NCBI GenBank assembly: GCA_030145245.1 | Contig: JAQYWC010000074.1 | Span: 91,048-155,047, forward strand | Source of the DNA: Desulfobacterium sp. | GTDB taxonomy: Bacteria; Desulfobacterota; Desulfobacteria; Desulfobacterales; Desulfobacteraceae | Direction of reading: 5' to 3' | DNA: 64,000 nt | Shown: positions 1 through 9,398 of the stretch, piece by piece | Numbering within the stretch: the first letter of the stretch is position 1 | Layout of the letters: every line of letters begins with the position of its first letter | Program-made: the position numbers and the translations under genes | The notes under the pieces: model-generated | The model's database searches: none | Seen by the model: the letters and a program-made list of their open reading frames with translations, nothing else | Told to the model about the DNA's origin: nothing

Positions 1-1191
1 AATATCATCCACCCGGTGCTGGCCCGCATCGAAGGCGCGCCCAAAGGGACAAAAGGGATTTCCCTCTTTCTCGTTCCCAAATACCGGGTGAATGATGACG
101 GTTCCCTGGGAGAGAAAAACGATATTGTCTGTACGGGTGTGGAGGAAAAAATGGGCATCCACGGCAGCGCCACATGCAGTATGGCATTAGGCAGCAAAGG
201 CAAGTGCCGCGGCGTGCTCCTCGGGGAAGAAAATAAAGGCATGAAAGTCATGTTTCACATGATGAATGAAGCACGGCTCGGCGTTGGACTTCAGTCGTTT
301 GCCCATGCATCCAATGCCTACCTCTACGCCTTGAATTATGCCAGGGAAAGAATACAGGGCCGGGCCCTTGAAGACACTTTGAACCACGCAGCTCCCCCGG
401 TAGCGATCATAAATCACCCCGATGTCAGAAGAATGCTTCTTGAGATGAAATCCCATGTGGAGGGCATGAGAAGCTTCACCTATTATGTCGCCAATTGCTT
501 CGACAAAGCCAAAATCGCCGACACCCAGGAAGAACGGGACAAGTCAAAAATGATGAGCGAACTGCTTACCCCGGTGCTCAAAACATATAACAGCCAAAGG
601 GGCTTTGACATGTGCGTCAAGGCGATCCAGGTGTACGGCGGTGCCGGATATACCAAAGACTACCCCGTCGAGCAGCTGGCCAGGGACTGCAAGATTGCGT
701 CCATCTACGAAGGCACAGACGGCATCCAGGCCATGGACCTGCTCGGAAGAAAACTGGGGATGAACAATGGCCAGGCCTTTATGGATTTTATCAATGAAGT
801 AAAAGGCGTTATCGCCAAAGCAAAAGAAGATGATGGCCTGAAAGTCCTTGCAGACAGGACAGAAACATTGATCAACGACCTGGGGCATGCAGCAATGCAT
901 CTGGGAACCACGGCAATGTCTGACAAGTTCAAGGTCGCCTTTGCCCACTCGGTTCCCTTTGTTGAAGTAATGGGAGATACGGTAATGGCATGGATGCTGC
1001 TGTGGCGGGCAAACATTGCCAGTGAAAAACTTGGCAACGGCGCAAAGAAAAAGGAGGTGCCCTACCTTGAAGGCCAGATTAAAAGCGCCGATTTTTTCAT
1101 CAACAACATCACCCCCATGACCCTGGGAAAAATCGCTTCAATCCAAGCATCAGGCGATGCGGCTGTCACAATAAGCGATGCTTCCTTCTAA
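1..1191 (+). CDS. acyl-CoA dehydrogenase, DmdC-like (5' end missing)
   Basis: The reading frame is open from the first base, so the N-terminal third lies outside the window. The visible ~396 residues cover the middle beta domain and C-terminal helical domain of a long (~600 aa) FAD-dependent acyl-CoA dehydrogenase. The segment around 690-740 carries IYEGTDGIQAMDLLGRK, the region of this family that holds the catalytic base Glu next to the flavin. VYGGAGYTKDYPVEQ just before it is also typical. The extra ~150 residues after that motif match the C-terminal extension of the DmdC / 3-methylmercaptopropionyl-CoA dehydrogenase branch, so the substrate may be a short-chain or thio-substituted acyl-CoA; the exact substrate cannot be read from sequence. 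The gene ends 6 nt before a REP-like inverted repeat that may act as its 3' structure. Confidence 0.93.
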   Translation, partial: NIIHPVLARIEGAPKGTKGISLFLVPKYRVNDDGSLGEKNDIVCTGVEEKMGIHGSATCSMALGSKGKCRGVLLGEENKGMKVMFHMMNEARLGVGLQSFAHASNAYLYALNYARERIQGRALEDTLNHAAPPVAIINHPDVRRMLLEMKSHVEGMRSFTYYVANCFDKAKIADTQEERDKSKMMSELLTPVLKTYNSQRGFDMCVKAIQVYGGAGYTKDYPVEQLARDCKIASIYEGTDGIQAMDLLGRKLGMNNGQAFMDFINEVKGVIAKAKEDDGLKVLADRTETLINDLGHAAMHLGTTAMSDKFKVAFAHSVPFVEVMGDTVMAWMLLWRANIASEKLGNGAKKKEVPYLEGQIKSADFFINNITPMTLGKIASIQASGDAAVTISDASF

Positions 1192-1197
1192 CGAAAA

Positions 1198-1269
1198 GGG
1201 GTCAGGCTTAGCTTGTTGACAGGCTTACCGCAGCACCGAAAGAAATACCAACAAGCTAAGCCTGACCCC
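1198..1269. repeat. REP-like inverted repeat, complete copy 1
   Basis: Two perfectly complementary 21-nt arms (1198-1218 and 1249-1269) flank a 30-nt spacer. The arm starts GGGGTCAGGCTTAG. The same arms recur at 3874-3945 and single arms occur at 3954-3974 and 6389-6402. The form and position between genes fit REP/BIME elements mobilised by RAYT (IS200-like) transposases; no such transposase is in the window. Confidence 0.85.
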
Positions 1270-1279
1270 GATGATTACA

Positions 1280-1399
1280 TTAACCGTATCCGCTCCCGGC
1301 AATGCCCCCGCCCGCTATCATCACGACCACCACCACCGCCACAAAGAGGTAGATCACCTCGGACCGGGTGATCACAGGTTTGACAATCCGTTGTTCCAT
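1280..1399 (-). CDS. small single-span membrane protein (39 aa)
   Basis: A 39-residue ORF starts at an ATG with a good AGGAGA Shine-Dalgarno site 5 nt upstream. About 17 polar residues (MEQRIVKPVITRSEVIYLF...) are followed by one very hydrophobic Val/Ala/Ile/Gly segment and a short GSGYG tail, as expected of a tail-anchored small membrane protein. The frame stays open further upstream to 1507, but that part is not protein-like and lacks a ribosome site. No family was recognised. It sits alone between the REP element and the chemoreceptor. Confidence 0.55.
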   Translation of the reverse strand: MEQRIVKPVITRSEVIYLFVAVVVVVMIAGGGIAGSGYG

Positions 1400-1506
1400 T
1401 CTCTTCTCCTTTAATATGGGGCAGGTCTGTACACTTGACACCGGTATGGCCGCCAACCTTAACTCACCCCCATTCCATAGTTCAGCTGACCGCCAACAGA
1501 TAGACA

Positions 1507-1538
1507 ATAAACTTCTTTTTTACAAAGAAGAAGTTTAT
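1507..1538. repeat. 11-bp perfect stem-loop
   Basis: ATAAACTTCTT at 1507-1517 is perfectly complementary to 1528-1538 across a 10-nt loop. It lies between the divergent small membrane protein and chemoreceptor, about 40 nt before the predicted chemoreceptor -35 box. It could be an operator or an RNA hairpin; the rest of the 314-nt gap shows only the promoter listed next. Confidence 0.5.
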
Positions 1539-1578
1539 GCAATGCAACAAAAAGATAGACATGCCAAACTTTTTTCTG

Positions 1579-1607
1579 TTGACAAAGACAGAATTCTATT
1601 CTAATCA
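1579..1607 (+). promoter_or_regulatory. sigma-70-type promoter for the chemoreceptor
   Basis: TTGACA at 1579-1584, a 17-nt spacer, and TAATCA at 1602-1607. Transcription from here would leave a leader of about 100 nt before the start codon at 1714. Confidence 0.5.
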
Positions 1608-1713
1608 CCCACATTATGGCGTTGCAAAAAATGTTTTGCACACCAAACAAACCACCCACACTATTTTATAAAAGGATAAAGACACAATTGAAAAAATCTA
1701 ACGGAACACTGAC

Positions 1714-3855
1714 ATGACCCTGAAGAATATAAAAATCACCCACAAAATTATCTGCGGGCTTGCCATATTACTGAGCCTCACCCTCGCCATCAGCGCAGGT
1801 GCCCTCTACAGCGCCAGGATATTCAAGCAAAAAACCGAGAGGAACATTGCCCTGGAAGAGTTGATCACCTTTGGGGAACAGATGGAGGAAACGGCCCAAA
1901 GCTGGCTTGTTCACAGGGAAAGCTTAGGTCGGCAGGCATCCACCGGCAACAGGGCGGATGGGATTCAAAAGAAGAATCCCCTTGAAGAATACCTGGCCCT
2001 GCGCGACCAGGTCCGCACCCGGTCGGACCACCTGTCCTCAGCCGGGCTTTCTCCCGGGGAATCAAAAGCCCTGGAGGATCTGATGGCCACGTTCAACGAC
2101 TACGACACCGTCTTTGGCAGCTACCGGACCCAGTTTGACCAAGGGGTGGCGCTCATGGATCAACTGCGGGAACAGGCCACCGGTATCCTGGGCTCCGCCA
2201 TCTCCCTGGACAGGGCGGTCAAACGTAAAACCCAGAAGCTGAACCTGCGCCTGGACACCCTCAGGCAACAGCTTACCCGGGGGACACCGCATACAGACGA
2301 AAGCACCCTTGGGGAGATAATGGAGATCACCGATGCCCTGGCAGCCCAGGCTGAACGCACGGGGCTAACGGCCATCCTCATTAACAAACCCCTTGGTTTT
2401 CAGGAGATGGCCAAGGATTTTGTTCTTTACCAGGAGGATGCCAGCGGCAGCGGCCTGATCACAGACATGGAAAAACTGCTCGGGATCGATACAGCGGCAA
2501 CCATGGGGGCCTGCCTGCCGTCCATGAAGCCTTACTTCACCTCCGGCCGGGAAGGAAGGCTCTTTGACAAAATCACCCGGGGCACAGGGGATTATCTTGC
2601 CCGGTTCAAGGAATACTATGACCTGAATTTTGCCCTGCGGAAGACCATGCAGCTGATGGAAACCAAGCGCGAGTTGTCCCAGGAGCGTGCCGCCGGGATC
2701 CGGGCCGGCCACGTGGCGGCACTGGGCGCGTTCCAGGAAAAGGCCACCCGTTTCCTGGTCGTTTTCACCTGCGCCGCTATGGTGCTGGGGGTGATGATCG
2801 GTTTCAACCTTGTCAGGGGAGTTGTCGGCCCCATCAAAAAAGTGGGTTCCGGCCTCAAGGAGATTGCTTCGGGGGAAGGCGACCTGACCAAACGGCTGAA
2901 TGTGGCGTCCAGGGACGAAGTGGGCAGCCTGGCCCGATGGTTCAATCTGTTTGCCCGGAAATTGCAAGAGATGATCACGGAATTTGCCGGAAATGCAGAA
3001 ACCCTCAATCGCTCTTCCCATGATTTTTTATGCATTTCGGAACAGATGTCGACCGGTGCCGCCCAGGTGGCCGAAAAATCAAACGCCGTTGCAGCCGCAG
3101 CCGAAGAGATGAGTGGCAACCTCTCCTCCCTGGCGGCGGCAGCCAGCCAATCTTCGGCCAATATCGCCATGATTTCGGCGGCGGCCGAAGAGATGAACCA
3201 CACCATTGGTAACATTGCCCAAAACACCGCAGAAACACGGGAGACAAGCATCCACACCGTCACACGGGCCCGAACAACAGCGGACCGTATCACCGGCCTG
3301 AGCACCTCGGCCCGGCAGATCGGCAATGTGGTTGAAACCATCACGGACATTTCCGAGCAGACCCACCTGCTTGCATTAAACGCCACCATTGAGGCTGCGC
3401 GGGCAGGGGAGGCCGGGAAAGGCTTCGCTGTCGTAGCCGGTGAGATCAAAAACCTGGCTCAGCAGACAGCAGATGCGACCCAGGAAATTAAAAATAAAAT
3501 CGAGAACATTCAAGGCGCCACCCGGGAAACGGTTTCGGAAATAGAGGAGATCACGGGGGCCATCACCCATGTAAACGAAATGATAGATCATGTTGCCGCA
3601 TCGGTTGAAGAACAGTCTGCCACCACCGCCGAGATCGCCGGCAATGTAAGCCAGGCAGCCGACGGCATACGGGATGTCACCGACAATATCACCCAGGGTT
3701 CAGATGCCGCCGCCCGGATCGCAACGGATATGGCGGACGTCAACCAGGCATCCCACCAAATGTCGGACAATGGATTAAAAATCAACGACAGCGCCGAGTC
3801 GCTAAACCAATTGTCCCAGCGACTCAAACAAAAAGTGGAGCAGTTCAAAGTTTAA
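1714..3855 (+). CDS. methyl-accepting chemotaxis protein
   Basis: A 713-residue transmembrane chemoreceptor. TM1 is at about residues 11-31, then a ~310-residue periplasmic, mostly helical sensor region that I cannot assign to a family, TM2 at about 345-367, a HAMP linker (~368-422), and a long coiled-coil signalling domain. The hairpin tip is clear at about residues 550-580 ([20 protein letters not shown]), the CheA/CheW-binding signature of MCPs. There is no C-terminal CheR/CheB docking pentapeptide; the protein ends KQKVEQFKV. The ligand is unknown. No che genes lie nearby, so it must plug into arrays encoded elsewhere. A REP pair follows 18 nt after the stop. Confidence 0.93.
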   Translation: MTLKNIKITHKIICGLAILLSLTLAISAGALYSARIFKQKTERNIALEELITFGEQMEETAQSWLVHRESLGRQASTGNRADGIQKKNPLEEYLALRDQVRTRSDHLSSAGLSPGESKALEDLMATFNDYDTVFGSYRTQFDQGVALMDQLREQATGILGSAISLDRAVKRKTQKLNLRLDTLRQQLTRGTPHTDESTLGEIMEITDALAAQAERTGLTAILINKPLGFQEMAKDFVLYQEDASGSGLITDMEKLLGIDTAATMGACLPSMKPYFTSGREGRLFDKITRGTGDYLARFKEYYDLNFALRKTMQLMETKRELSQERAAGIRAGHVAALGAFQEKATRFLVVFTCAAMVLGVMIGFNLVRGVVGPIKKVGSGLKEIASGEGDLTKRLNVASRDEVGSLARWFNLFARKLQEMITEFAGNAETLNRSSHDFLCISEQMSTGAAQVAEKSNAVAAAAEEMSGNLSSLAAAASQSSANIAMISAAAEEMNHTIGNIAQNTAETRETSIHTVTRARTTADRITGLSTSARQIGNVVETITDISEQTHLLALNATIEAARAGEAGKGFAVVAGEIKNLAQQTADATQEIKNKIENIQGATRETVSEIEEITGAITHVNEMIDHVAASVEEQSATTAEIAGNVSQAADGIRDVTDNITQGSDAAARIATDMADVNQASHQMSDNGLKINDSAESLNQLSQRLKQKVEQFKV

Positions 3856-3873
3856 CCCATAAACATTTAAAAA

Positions 3874-3974
3874 GGGGTCAGGCTTAGCTTGTTGACAAGC
3901 GTACTGCAGCACCAGAAATAATACCAACAAGCTAAGCCTGACCCCGATGATATCAACAAGCTAGGCCTGACCCC
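3874..3974. repeat. REP-like element: inverted pair plus a third arm
   Basis: Arms 3874-3894 and 3925-3945 are the same perfect 21-nt inverted pair as at 1198-1269, again with a 30-nt spacer. A third arm at 3954-3974 differs by one base (CTAGGCCTGACCCC in place of CTAAGCCTGACCCC). This third arm forms the 3' end of the convergent P-type ATPase gene and supplies its stop codon. Confidence 0.85.
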
Positions 3975-5799
3975 AGCAGAGGGAGGCGGCCAGGAGCACC
4001 ACCAGTATGGAGCCGAGGTTGTGCATGACAGCGCCCATGATCGGGGTCAACAGCCCCAGGGAGCCGGCAGCCACGGCAACAAGGTTGATCAGAAAACTGA
4101 TGGCAATGCTGACCTTGATGATCCGGCTCATGTTTTTACCCAGGTCGATGAGAAAGGGCAGCCGGTCCAGCCGGTCGTTCATCAATACCACGTCCGCCGT
4201 TTCAAGGGCGGCATCGGAACCGTTCAATCCCATGGCAATGCCCACATCGGCAGCCTTTAAGGCCGGTGCATCGTTGATTCCGTCCCCCACATAGACAAGA
4301 CCGCCCCTGGGGTAGGAATTCAATACCGCAAGCTTGTCCTGGGGCTTCTGGCAGAAATGGATCTCCATGATCCCCACCCCGTCTGCCACGGCCCTCACCG
4401 GCGCCTCCTGGTCGCCGGAAAGGATGGCAACATCCTCGGCCCCCGTCCTGCGAATGGCTTGGACCGTTTTTTGTGCGCAGCTTCTTGGCCGGTCCTGCAG
4501 GCCAATGTATCCTGCCGTACCCGTGTCCACAACCACTTGGACGGCGGTCAATCCAAGGTCTGCCCAGCGATCGCTTGTTACGATCTCAACCCGTCTCTGC
4601 CCCACCATACCGGATATCCCCCTGCCCGGTTCCGAAAAGATGCCGGTGGCGACTTGGGCGTCGCATCCAAGCGCCGTGGCCTTTGCCACGATTCCCTTGG
4701 CAAGGGGGTGAAGGCTGCCGGCTTCAATGGCTGAGGCAAGGGAGAGCATCTCTTTTTCAGTGAACCCGGGCGAAACATCCATCCGGGTGACCACGGGCTC
4801 GCCCTGGGTAAGGGTCCCTGTCTTATCAAAGAACACCCCGGTTGCGGTTGCTATCTTTTCAAGGCTCCTGCCGCCCCGGACAAGGATGCCGGCCTTGGCG
4901 GCCCGGCCGATGGCGGCAACGGTGGATACCGGCCCGGCCAGGAGAAAGGAGCAGGGGCAGCCCACGATGAGCACCGTGATCGCCCGGGTGATATCCAGGG
5001 TGATCCCATAGGTGAGAGCGGCAACAAAAAGGATAACCGGGGTAAAAAACGCGGCATAGCGATCCACAATCCCCCCACTCTCCGTCTTTGACGCCTCCGC
5101 TTCCCGCACCATCCGGATGATCTTGCCGATGGTTGAATTCTCCCCCACCTGGGTGGCTTCGGCCTTGATGAATCCGTCCACACACAGGGTGCCGGCATAC
5201 ACAGGATCGTTGACCTGCTTTACAACCGGAATCGACTCCCCGGTGATGGTGGACTCGTCCACGGAGGTTGCCCCGCTTGTGATGATGCCGTCAACGGCAA
5301 TAGTCTCCCCGGCCCTGATGACAACCCTGTTCCCGGGGACAATATCGGAAACGTTCACCTGGACCTCGCCCCCCTCTTTTTCGATGGTTGCCTGCCCGGG
5401 CGCAAGTTCCATGAGCTGCTGGATCGCGTTCCTCGCACTGTCGCTCACGGCCTCCTCCACCAGGGCCCCGAACATCATGATGGCACTGACAACGGCCGCC
5501 TCAAAAAAATTGCCGTTGAAAAGACAGGCAAGGATGGCAATGCTCACCAGTTCGTCCACATTGATCTGGCGTTTCATCATGCCCCGGAAGGCCCCCATGA
5601 TAATAGGCACACCGTTGACGGCGATGGATACCATCAGCACCAGGTCTGAGGGGGAAAGATTTAAAAGCGGCAAATCACCCGTACGGGTCACTGCCAGGGC
5701 AGCCGGAATGAGCATGCCGCCGGACGCAACCCGGAAAAAGTCCCTGGATTTAAAGATCTCCCGGTACACATTGAGATTCCCATGTCGCCCTATCATCAC
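3961..5799 (-). CDS. heavy-metal-translocating P1B-type ATPase
   Basis: An ATP-driven transition-metal exporter of 612 residues. Visible motifs in order: TGES actuator loop (~186), CPCS metal site in the transport helix (~281; CPC followed by Ser), the phosphorylated Asp in DKTGTLT (~322), the SLHPLAKGI nucleotide motif, and GDGINDAPALKAADVGIAMG (~505). There is no N-terminal HMA domain, so the protein is shorter than ZntA/CopA types. The last transmembrane segment has an HNLGSILVV motif; relatives continue with an Asn and an Arg-rich end, whereas here it ends LCWGQA, and the last four codons and the stop come from a REP arm. The metal cannot be assigned from sequence alone. The gene is divergent from a MarR regulator with palindromes between them, so metal-responsive control by that regulator is likely. 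Confidence 0.92.
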   Translation of the reverse strand: MMIGRHGNLNVYREIFKSRDFFRVASGGMLIPAALAVTRTGDLPLLNLSPSDLVLMVSIAVNGVPIIMGAFRGMMKRQINVDELVSIAILACLFNGNFFEAAVVSAIMMFGALVEEAVSDSARNAIQQLMELAPGQATIEKEGGEVQVNVSDIVPGNRVVIRAGETIAVDGIITSGATSVDESTITGESIPVVKQVNDPVYAGTLCVDGFIKAEATQVGENSTIGKIIRMVREAEASKTESGGIVDRYAAFFTPVILFVAALTYGITLDITRAITVLIVGCPCSFLLAGPVSTVAAIGRAAKAGILVRGGRSLEKIATATGVFFDKTGTLTQGEPVVTRMDVSPGFTEKEMLSLASAIEAGSLHPLAKGIVAKATALGCDAQVATGIFSEPGRGISGMVGQRRVEIVTSDRWADLGLTAVQVVVDTGTAGYIGLQDRPRSCAQKTVQAIRRTGAEDVAILSGDQEAPVRAVADGVGIMEIHFCQKPQDKLAVLNSYPRGGLVYVGDGINDAPALKAADVGIAMGLNGSDAALETADVVLMNDRLDRLPFLIDLGKNMSRIIKVSIAISFLINLVAVAAGSLGLLTPIMGAVMHNLGSILVVLLAASLCWGQA

Positions 5800-5822
5800 G
5801 CCTCCTTAAAAGTTTGAATTTC

Positions 5823-5848
5823 GAGTAGTTTGAATGTCAAGCTATCTT
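5823..5848. promoter_or_regulatory. operator-like palindrome 1 (MarR / P1B-ATPase)
   Basis: Contains AGTAGTTTGAATGTCAAGCTA, an imperfect palindrome closely similar to the site at 5884-5908. It lies 24 nt upstream of the ATPase start codon, well placed to block that gene. Confidence 0.55.
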
Positions 5849-5883
5849 TACCGGCTGATATATCCCGATATAGCTCGGGTGTC

Positions 5884-5908
5884 AAGTAGTTTGATGATCA
5901 AGCTACTT
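5884..5908. promoter_or_regulatory. operator-like palindrome 2 (MarR / P1B-ATPase)
   Basis: A 25-bp near-perfect palindrome with outer arms AAGTAG / CTACTT and core TTTGATGATCAA. It shares AGTAGTTTGA and TCAAGCTA with the 5823 site. Two copies of a ~25-bp palindrome between a MarR gene and its divergent neighbour is the usual MarR operator layout. A small hairpin (CCCGA-N6-TCGGG, 5864-5879) lies between the two. Confidence 0.6.
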
Positions 5909-5978
5909 TTTTAGATTGTGTCGGAAGATAGCCTGTGATAGGGGAACACCAACGACATGAACTCATTTGGAGAACAGG

Positions 5979-6392
5979 ATGGAACTGAAAAACCTGGCAA
6001 GAATCATAGTGGAATTTTACGAAAAGCTCTCCTCCTGGGAAGAGTCGGTGGTCAGGGACTCAGGCCTTACCACGGCCCAGATCCATACCATTGAGATCGT
6101 CGGCCATGCCGGGGCCATAAAGATGAAGGATCTGGCAGGAAAGATCGGCGTGACCACGGGCACCCTGACCGTCAGCGTTGACAGGCTTGAGAAAAAGGGC
6201 CTTCTGGTACGAAGACCCCATGAAAAGGACAGGCGTTCCTACATGATCGAGCTGACCCGGGAAGGCAAAAAACATTTTGAAGAGCACCACAACTTCCACA
6301 TCAGAATGACGGAAGAGATCGTTTCGTGCCTGAGTGAACAGGAGCAGAAGGCCTTTGCCGGGATCATCGAAAAGATGCTGAAAAGAATCTAA
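5979..6392 (+). CDS. MarR-family transcriptional regulator
   Basis: A 137-residue winged-helix regulator starting at the ATG at 5979, which has GGAG 6 nt upstream; an in-frame TTG at 5967 is less likely. Residues ~50-100 hold the wHTH (MKDLAGKIGVTTGTLTVSVD recognition region) and the wing with the conserved DRR in HEKDRRSYMIELT. It is divergent from the P1B-ATPase and probably represses it and itself through the palindromes at 5823 and 5884. The inducer may be the exported metal, but no metal ligand set is obvious. Its stop codon TAA lies inside a REP arm and overlaps the stop of the convergent kinase gene. Confidence 0.88.
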   Translation: MELKNLARIIVEFYEKLSSWEESVVRDSGLTTAQIHTIEIVGHAGAIKMKDLAGKIGVTTGTLTVSVDRLEKKGLLVRRPHEKDRRSYMIELTREGKKHFEEHHNFHIRMTEEIVSCLSEQEQKAFAGIIEKMLKRI

Positions 6393-6402
6393 GCCTGACC
6401 CC
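6389..6402. repeat. REP half-arm at a convergent gene junction
   Basis: CTAAGCCTGACCCC, the 14 outer bases of the REP arm. On the plus strand its TAA ends the MarR gene; on the minus strand it encodes W-G-Q-A-stop at the end of the hybrid kinase. Confidence 0.8.
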
Positions 6403-9208
6403 AGAGGAGCTTTCTGACCCTGGCGGTCAGTCCCTGGACGGTGAACGGCTTCTGGATGAACTCAACCCCCTCTTCGAGGACGCCGTGCCTGGCGATCACG
6501 TTACCGGTGTAGCCGGACATATAGAGCACCTTCAGGCCCGGATGCATATCAACAGCCCGGGTAAACAGCTCTTTACCGTTCATCCCGGGCATAATCACAT
6601 CGGTCAGCAGAAGATCCACCGAACCGCCATGGGAGGAAAGGATCTGCAACGCTTCAGCCCCGTCTTCCGCCACAAGAACCGTGTACCCCTGTTGGGTGAG
6701 AACGGCACTGCCGAAATCCCGAACCTGCCCATTATCTTCCACCAGCAGAATGGTCTCGGAACCGCCCGGCCCTCCGGGCGACACTTCCGGGGCCTTTTGT
6801 TCGACCGGGGCGTCGTCTGAGACCGGCAGGTAGACCTTGAAGGTCGTGCCCCTTCCCGGTTCGCTGTAAACCCAGATGTTGCCCCCGTGCTGTTTAACAA
6901 TGCCGTAGACCGTGGCAAGTCCCAGGCCGGTACCCTGATCGCCCTTGGTGGAAAAGAACGGCTCGAAAATATGTTCCCGGACCGCATCATCCATGCCGCA
7001 GCCAGGGTCGCTGACCGCCAGCATGACATAGCGTCCCTCCCGGGTGCCGGGACGAGCCGCAGCAGACGCCGGGTCGATATCCTCCATGGCGGTCTCCAGG
7101 GTAAGCCTGCCGCCTTCCGGCATGGCATCCTGGGCATTCACGGCAAGGTTCATGATCACCTGCTCGACCTGGCCAATGTCCGCCTTGATGGTTTGAATGC
7201 CGGGATCAGGGATGAACTCGATCTCTATATCTTCCCGGATGGTACGCCGCAGCAACGGTTCAAATTCCTGGATGGTGGCGTTCAGGTTCAGCGGCTTGTA
7301 CTGCAGGGTCTGTTTGCGGCCAAAGGCCAGGAGCTGACGCACCAGATTCCGGGTCCGGTGGCCTGCCCGCACGATCTGGTCCACGTAGCGCCTCTGCCGG
7401 TCACCCAGGTCCAAATCAGCCATGAGCATCTCGCCGAACCCGAGGATGGGGGTCAGCAGGTTGTTCATGTCATGGGCCACGCCTGCGGCCAGCCGGCCGA
7501 TGGCCTCCACCTTCTGGGCCTGGCGGTATTGTTCCGCAAGCCGTTCCTTTTGCGCCTCTGCCTCTTTGGTTTCCGTTATGTCGGTGACCACCCCTTCAAA
7601 ATTCTCCCCCGGGCCATAAAGCCTGCCGGAAAAACGCAACCAACAGAGGGAACCGTCCCTTCTCCTGAAGCGCGCCTCGTGGTTTTCCACTTGACCATTT
7701 TCCCTGAGCGCTGCAACCATATAGGCTCTTGCGCCAGGCTCGACATAGAAATCACTTATGGAGCGTTGCTGGAGGAGTTCATCCCGGGAATCGTAGCCAA
7801 ACATTTCAACCATATGGAGGTTGGCTTCCAGGAACAATCCATCAAAAAGCCGTGTCCGGACAAGTCCTATCTGGGCATTTTCATAAAGGTTACGGTATTT
7901 TTCCTCGCTGGCCACCAGGGCCTCCCGGGTCCGCCGCTGATCGATGACAGACTGGAACCGCTTGGCCAGGGATTCCATCAAGTCTGCTTCCTCTTTCAGG
8001 AAAGGCCCCTGATCCATCAGGGGACGCTCTTCAAGATAGCAGACATCCAATGTCCCCACCCTGATCCCGGACCGCACAATCTCCTGTGACAATCGCCAGG
8101 AAGTGTTCCGATAGTTGTCCGTCTTATATTCCCGGCCCTCTATCTTGAGGCGTGCACAAGTGATCTCCGGGTATTGCCATCCTGGCGGAATCAGGCCGAT
8201 GCCCTGTTCGAAAATCTCCTCCAGGGAGATACCGGGAGCCTCAATAAGACTGGAGAGCTCAAAAAGGCACTTCATCTCCTTGACCCGTTCGGCCAACTGT
8301 GCTTCACTCCTGCGCAGCTGTTCCTCCGCCTGCTTTTTCATGATATGCAGCCCCATGAAGGACGTTATTGTTTCCAGGGCGTCCCGGGATATTTCCGAAA
8401 AGGTACCGGCCTTGCAGGAGGCCACCCCCAGACAACCGATAACCCGGTGCTCATGTTTGATCGGGATAAGCCCCACCGCCTTCAGCCCCTCTTGCCAACA
8501 GACCGGATCAACCAAGTTTTCAAGGTTGTTAACATGTGTAAAAACAGGCGATCCTTTTAAAACCATTGTGGTGTACGGCGAATCCGGGGCATACCATGCG
8601 ATTTTCCTGGCAAAGGATTGGGACAGTCCGCTATGGGACCGCATGGACAGGGAACCATCCCCTTTGACCAGATAGATTGCCCCGCAATCCATGCCTGAGC
8701 CTTGGATTGCAAAACCAACACAGAGTGCAAGAAACCCATCAAGATCACTGGTGGCCCCCACGGCATGGGCAAGATCATACTGGGACAGAAGAAGCGTCTC
8801 TGCCCGCCTGCGCTCGGTCCAGTCCGTGATGACAAAAATAAAACCGATCACCTTTCCGCCGTCGTCCCGGATGGCATCAACCCGCTGAAAGGCCGGAAAA
8901 TTCCGTCCGCTTTTTGTCACCATGGTGAGCGCGCCGGCCCATGCCTCTCCGGCCATGATACTGTCCGTTATTTCCCTTGCAATGCTCTTGTCCTGAACAA
9001 GGTTAAAGCCGCTGCCCTGGGCCACGACTTCCTGGGCGGTTTCAAATTCGAACAGCTCTGAAAAGGCTCTGTTTTGATAGCAATGGCGCCCTTCAGGATC
9101 GACGATGCCAATGGCATCGCCGGTGAAGTCCAGCGCTTTCATCATCAGGATAAGTTTCCCGGGGGTATCTTCACTCATCCGAAATATTTTATCGTTTTCC
9201 ATCGCCAT
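6389..9208 (-). CDS. hybrid sensor histidine kinase (PAS-GAF-PAS-HK-REC)
   Basis: A 939-residue soluble kinase with no transmembrane segment. In order: PAS (~20-130), GAF (~150-290), a second GAF-like segment (~310-430), PAS/PAC (~440-560), dimerisation domain with phospho-acceptor His in GVAHDMNNLL (~579), ATPase domain with DPGCGMDD and the GTGLGLATVYGIV box, and a C-terminal receiver with the acceptor Asp in LLLTDVIMPGMNG (~865). It should sense an intracellular signal (redox, gas or small molecule) and relay phosphate to its own receiver. A sigma-54 response regulator is divergent (190 nt apart) and is the likely partner system. The C-terminus is LLWGQA, where WGQA and the stop derive from a REP arm. 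Confidence 0.92.
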   Translation of the reverse strand: MAMENDKIFRMSEDTPGKLILMMKALDFTGDAIGIVDPEGRHCYQNRAFSELFEFETAQEVVAQGSGFNLVQDKSIAREITDSIMAGEAWAGALTMVTKSGRNFPAFQRVDAIRDDGGKVIGFIFVITDWTERRRAETLLLSQYDLAHAVGATSDLDGFLALCVGFAIQGSGMDCGAIYLVKGDGSLSMRSHSGLSQSFARKIAWYAPDSPYTTMVLKGSPVFTHVNNLENLVDPVCWQEGLKAVGLIPIKHEHRVIGCLGVASCKAGTFSEISRDALETITSFMGLHIMKKQAEEQLRRSEAQLAERVKEMKCLFELSSLIEAPGISLEEIFEQGIGLIPPGWQYPEITCARLKIEGREYKTDNYRNTSWRLSQEIVRSGIRVGTLDVCYLEERPLMDQGPFLKEEADLMESLAKRFQSVIDQRRTREALVASEEKYRNLYENAQIGLVRTRLFDGLFLEANLHMVEMFGYDSRDELLQQRSISDFYVEPGARAYMVAALRENGQVENHEARFRRRDGSLCWLRFSGRLYGPGENFEGVVTDITETKEAEAQKERLAEQYRQAQKVEAIGRLAAGVAHDMNNLLTPILGFGEMLMADLDLGDRQRRYVDQIVRAGHRTRNLVRQLLAFGRKQTLQYKPLNLNATIQEFEPLLRRTIREDIEIEFIPDPGIQTIKADIGQVEQVIMNLAVNAQDAMPEGGRLTLETAMEDIDPASAAARPGTREGRYVMLAVSDPGCGMDDAVREHIFEPFFSTKGDQGTGLGLATVYGIVKQHGGNIWVYSEPGRGTTFKVYLPVSDDAPVEQKAPEVSPGGPGGSETILLVEDNGQVRDFGSAVLTQQGYTVLVAEDGAEALQILSSHGGSVDLLLTDVIMPGMNGKELFTRAVDMHPGLKVLYMSGYTGNVIARHGVLEEGVEFIQKPFTVQGLTARVRKLLWGQA

Positions 9209-9398
9209 ATTTTCCCCCTGATAAAATTTGCTTGCACCGTGGATTTTAAAATGCTATCTGCACCTCACGTCGACCGGAAAAAATACAGTTTAACAATCAA
9301 TGTGTCAAGGAACTTCAATCATCATGACCCCGGCGTGAACGAACCCGTCATCTGTTTTTGGGTTCGCTGGACTCGGGATAAAGGTGTGGAGAAAGCAA

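Noticed and set aside
6887..8089. 400-codon plus-strand ORF opposite the hybrid kinase.
   Set aside because: It is the antisense reading of a high-GC third-position kinase gene whose domains are unmistakable on the minus strand.
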